Assembly (NCBI GenBank): GCA_025996715.1 | Contig: BNTQ01000119.1 | Location: 1 to 6,848 of the forward strand | DNA length: 6,848 bases | Direction of reading: 5' to 3' | Source of the DNA: Bacteroidia bacterium | Lineage (GTDB): Bacteria > Bacteroidota > Bacteroidia > Bacteroidales > UBA932 | Shown: piece by piece, positions 5,539-6,848 of the stretch | Numbering within the stretch: the stretch's first letter is position 1 | How the letters are laid out: every line of letters starts with the position of its first letter | Position numbers and translations under genes: made by a program | The notes under the pieces: generated by a model | Told to the model about the DNA's origin: nothing | What the model saw: only the letters and a program-made list of their open reading frames with translations | The model's database searches: none

Positions 5539-6807
5539 ATGAAAAGAAAAAAATCTATTTCTATTGTGTTGGGTGCGGGGTTTTCTGTGCCTATGGAGTA
5601 TCCTATTGGCAATGAATTAAGTGGAAAATTGTTGAATTGCGATAGAAACAATATCGCTTTTACAGACAGTGGTGAATTAGTGAAACCCGTTGACGATATT
5701 TGCCATCCTGCACAAACAACAAATGAAGCCACCCCAACTTCTATATGGGATTGGTGTTTTAAGTTCTGCAAAGATATGATGAAATACTACAAAGAAAATA
5801 TAGCAGAAGAATTTAACTATGAGGAGTTCTATGATTACTATAAACAAAAAGCAGAAAATGATACCTGCTTGCAGGAACTCTTTCGAGAAAGAAACTATGA
5901 GGGTGGACAGGCAGATTTTACGCAATATATTGGTCGTATGGATATTATATACAATCAGTTAATTGAACATTATCTGAAGGATAAGAATGGGGAAAATTTC
6001 TATGAAGATGCTGCGTTTGCCCGCAAACCCACGTTTGAAGGATATACAGGTTTTCTTAAATGTATTGAAACACTATTGTCAAAAGGGTATGAAATAAACG
6101 TACATACCTTGAATCACGATTTGTTTTTTGAGCGTCTTAATCAAACAGAATGGATAAACGACCAAATATGCGATGGTTTTGATTCGTGCGGGTCGCCTTA
6201 TTATGGTAAAATAGAATCTGGTGGAGGCAGCGAAGAAATGTGTAAATTAGAGCAATATACAGGCAAATATGATAAACCGATACGTCTGTATAAACTACAC
6301 GGCAGTTTGAATTATTATGTCTATCATACTCCAGTAGGCAGATATGATGCGTATATCAAAATCAAAAAAGGGATTGCACCAAAAGAATTATACAAAAATG
6401 ATGTGAATGATTGGACAAACTTTCATCCTGATTTTTTGACAGGGAAGTCAAAGACCTATTCTGGACTTTACAAGAAATTGTTATCTCATTTCCGTCAAAA
6501 TCTCAGCAAGGCAAAAATGTTGATAATAATTGGCTATGGCTGCGGAGACAAGCAAATCAATCAAATCATTAAACAACAACTTAAGTATAAAAGACGTACT
6601 TGTATTGTGATAGACCCTCGTGAAGATAAAGTAAAAAAATTTGTACGGGCAATGTGTAAAAAAACGAAACTTGTAAAAAAAGAGATAAAATCTCTTACAT
6701 TGACAGATTTACAGATATGCAAACGTAGCAGAGGCAGAAAATATCACAGGTATTTTGGTATAAAACTTCATTCCGCTGGCACAGGCTTGCAAGCAATAAA
6801 CACATAG
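5539..6807 (+). CDS. SIR2-like domain protein, possible NADase of a defence system
   Basis: This 422-residue protein has no signal peptide and should be cytoplasmic. It has the marks of the SIR2-like fold. A Gly-rich NAD-binding loop, VLGAGFSVPMEYPIGNEL, has GAGFS at residues 12-16. TLNHD (190-194) carries the Asn-Asp pair equivalent to the sirtuin NxD segment. YKLHGSLN (251-258) carries the likely catalytic His254. LIIIGYGCGDKQIN (328-341) is the second nucleotide-binding segment, followed by a VIDP strand (357-360). A helical insert, residues about 65-160, separates the first two motifs. Zn-binding Cys pairs of protein deacetylases are not evident. Proteins with this motif set include effectors that hydrolyse NAD+ during phage infection (as in Thoeris, DSR and SIR2-fused Avs systems), so NADase is the best guess. 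It starts 41 bp after the TPR gene with no intervening promoter seen. Its composition is visibly AT-richer than bamA or uxs, which suggests transfer. AbiH-type proteins were considered but fit less well. Confidence 0.82.
   Translation: MKRKKSISIVLGAGFSVPMEYPIGNELSGKLLNCDRNNIAFTDSGELVKPVDDICHPAQTTNEATPTSIWDWCFKFCKDMMKYYKENIAEEFNYEEFYDYYKQKAENDTCLQELFRERNYEGGQADFTQYIGRMDIIYNQLIEHYLKDKNGENFYEDAAFARKPTFEGYTGFLKCIETLLSKGYEINVHTLNHDLFFERLNQTEWINDQICDGFDSCGSPYYGKIESGGGSEEMCKLEQYTGKYDKPIRLYKLHGSLNYYVYHTPVGRYDAYIKIKKGIAPKELYKNDVNDWTNFHPDFLTGKSKTYSGLYKKLLSHFRQNLSKAKMLIIIGYGCGDKQINQIIKQQLKYKRRTCIVIDPREDKVKKFVRAMCKKTKLVKKEIKSLTLTDLQICKRSRGRKYHRYFGIKLHSAGTGLQAINT
6785..6794. repeat. Perfect 10-bp palindrome near the end of the SIR2-like gene
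   Basis: GCTTGCAAGC is a perfect palindrome inside the last codons of the gene. A second, imperfect palindrome, ACTGAATGTTCAGT (6829-6842, 12 of 14 symmetric), lies just after the stop. Neither is followed by a T run in the window, so a terminator cannot be claimed; the sequence after 6807 is only 41 bases long and holds no recognisable gene. Confidence 0.35.
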
Positions 6808-6848
6808 GGACCGCCAAAACCCTGATGGACTGAATGTTCAGTAAGTGT

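Noticed and set aside
3958..6807. Retron or other RNA-guided defence unit (structured RNA beside a SIR2-like effector)
   Set aside because: No reverse transcriptase or nuclease partner is present and an exported TPR gene lies between; nothing ties the RNA to the SIR2-like protein.
5539..6807. Complete Thoeris system
   Set aside because: No TIR-domain (ThsB) gene is in the window; only a SIR2-like protein is seen.

Overview
The window reads as a chromosomal piece of a Bacteroidota (Bacteroidetes) bacterium. Four signs point there. The promoters are of the TTTG / TAnnTTTG type used by the Bacteroidota sigma factor. Start codons lack clear Shine-Dalgarno sequences. The BamA C-terminus has the form usual in this phylum. 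Two exported proteins have signal peptides ending in A-Q.

Layout. Positions 3-896 hold the 3' part of bamA (outer-membrane protein insertion), cut by the left edge. Positions 1016-1951 hold an unrecognised exported protein, probably a small outer-membrane beta-barrel, behind its own promoter. Its stop codon is followed directly by a GTG-started gene (1952-2350) for a stand-alone HsdR N-terminal-like PD-(D/E)XK domain. That gene runs tail-to-tail into, and overlaps by 20 bp, a complete UDP-glucuronate decarboxylase gene on the minus strand (2331-3269).

Positions 3270-4180 hold no convincing protein gene but are dense in structure. A 189-bp palindromic element (3389-3577) is bounded by 32-nt inverted repeats that match at 30 positions. 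Two divergent promoters with an identical 12-nt core follow. One drives a minus-strand transcript of about 140 nt ending in an intrinsic terminator (3702-3841). The other drives a plus-strand transcript of about 200 nt (3958-4160) that folds into a long rod with a central bubble, the shape of 6S RNA. Neither RNA identity is proven.

Positions 4181-5497 encode an exported protein with a coiled coil and seven nearly identical TPR repeats. It is followed after 41 bp, with no visible promoter, by a SIR2-like protein (5539-6807) that keeps the NAD-binding and catalytic motifs of the fold. This gene is visibly AT-richer than bamA and the decarboxylase gene. SIR2-like proteins of this kind often serve as NAD-depleting effectors in anti-phage defence, so the right end may be accessory DNA.

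How the genes relate. bamA, the barrel protein and the decarboxylase fit cell-envelope functions (outer-membrane assembly, surface sugars). The right-hand pair may form one transcription unit, but the TPR protein is predicted to be exported and the SIR2-like protein cytoplasmic, so a shared function is uncertain.
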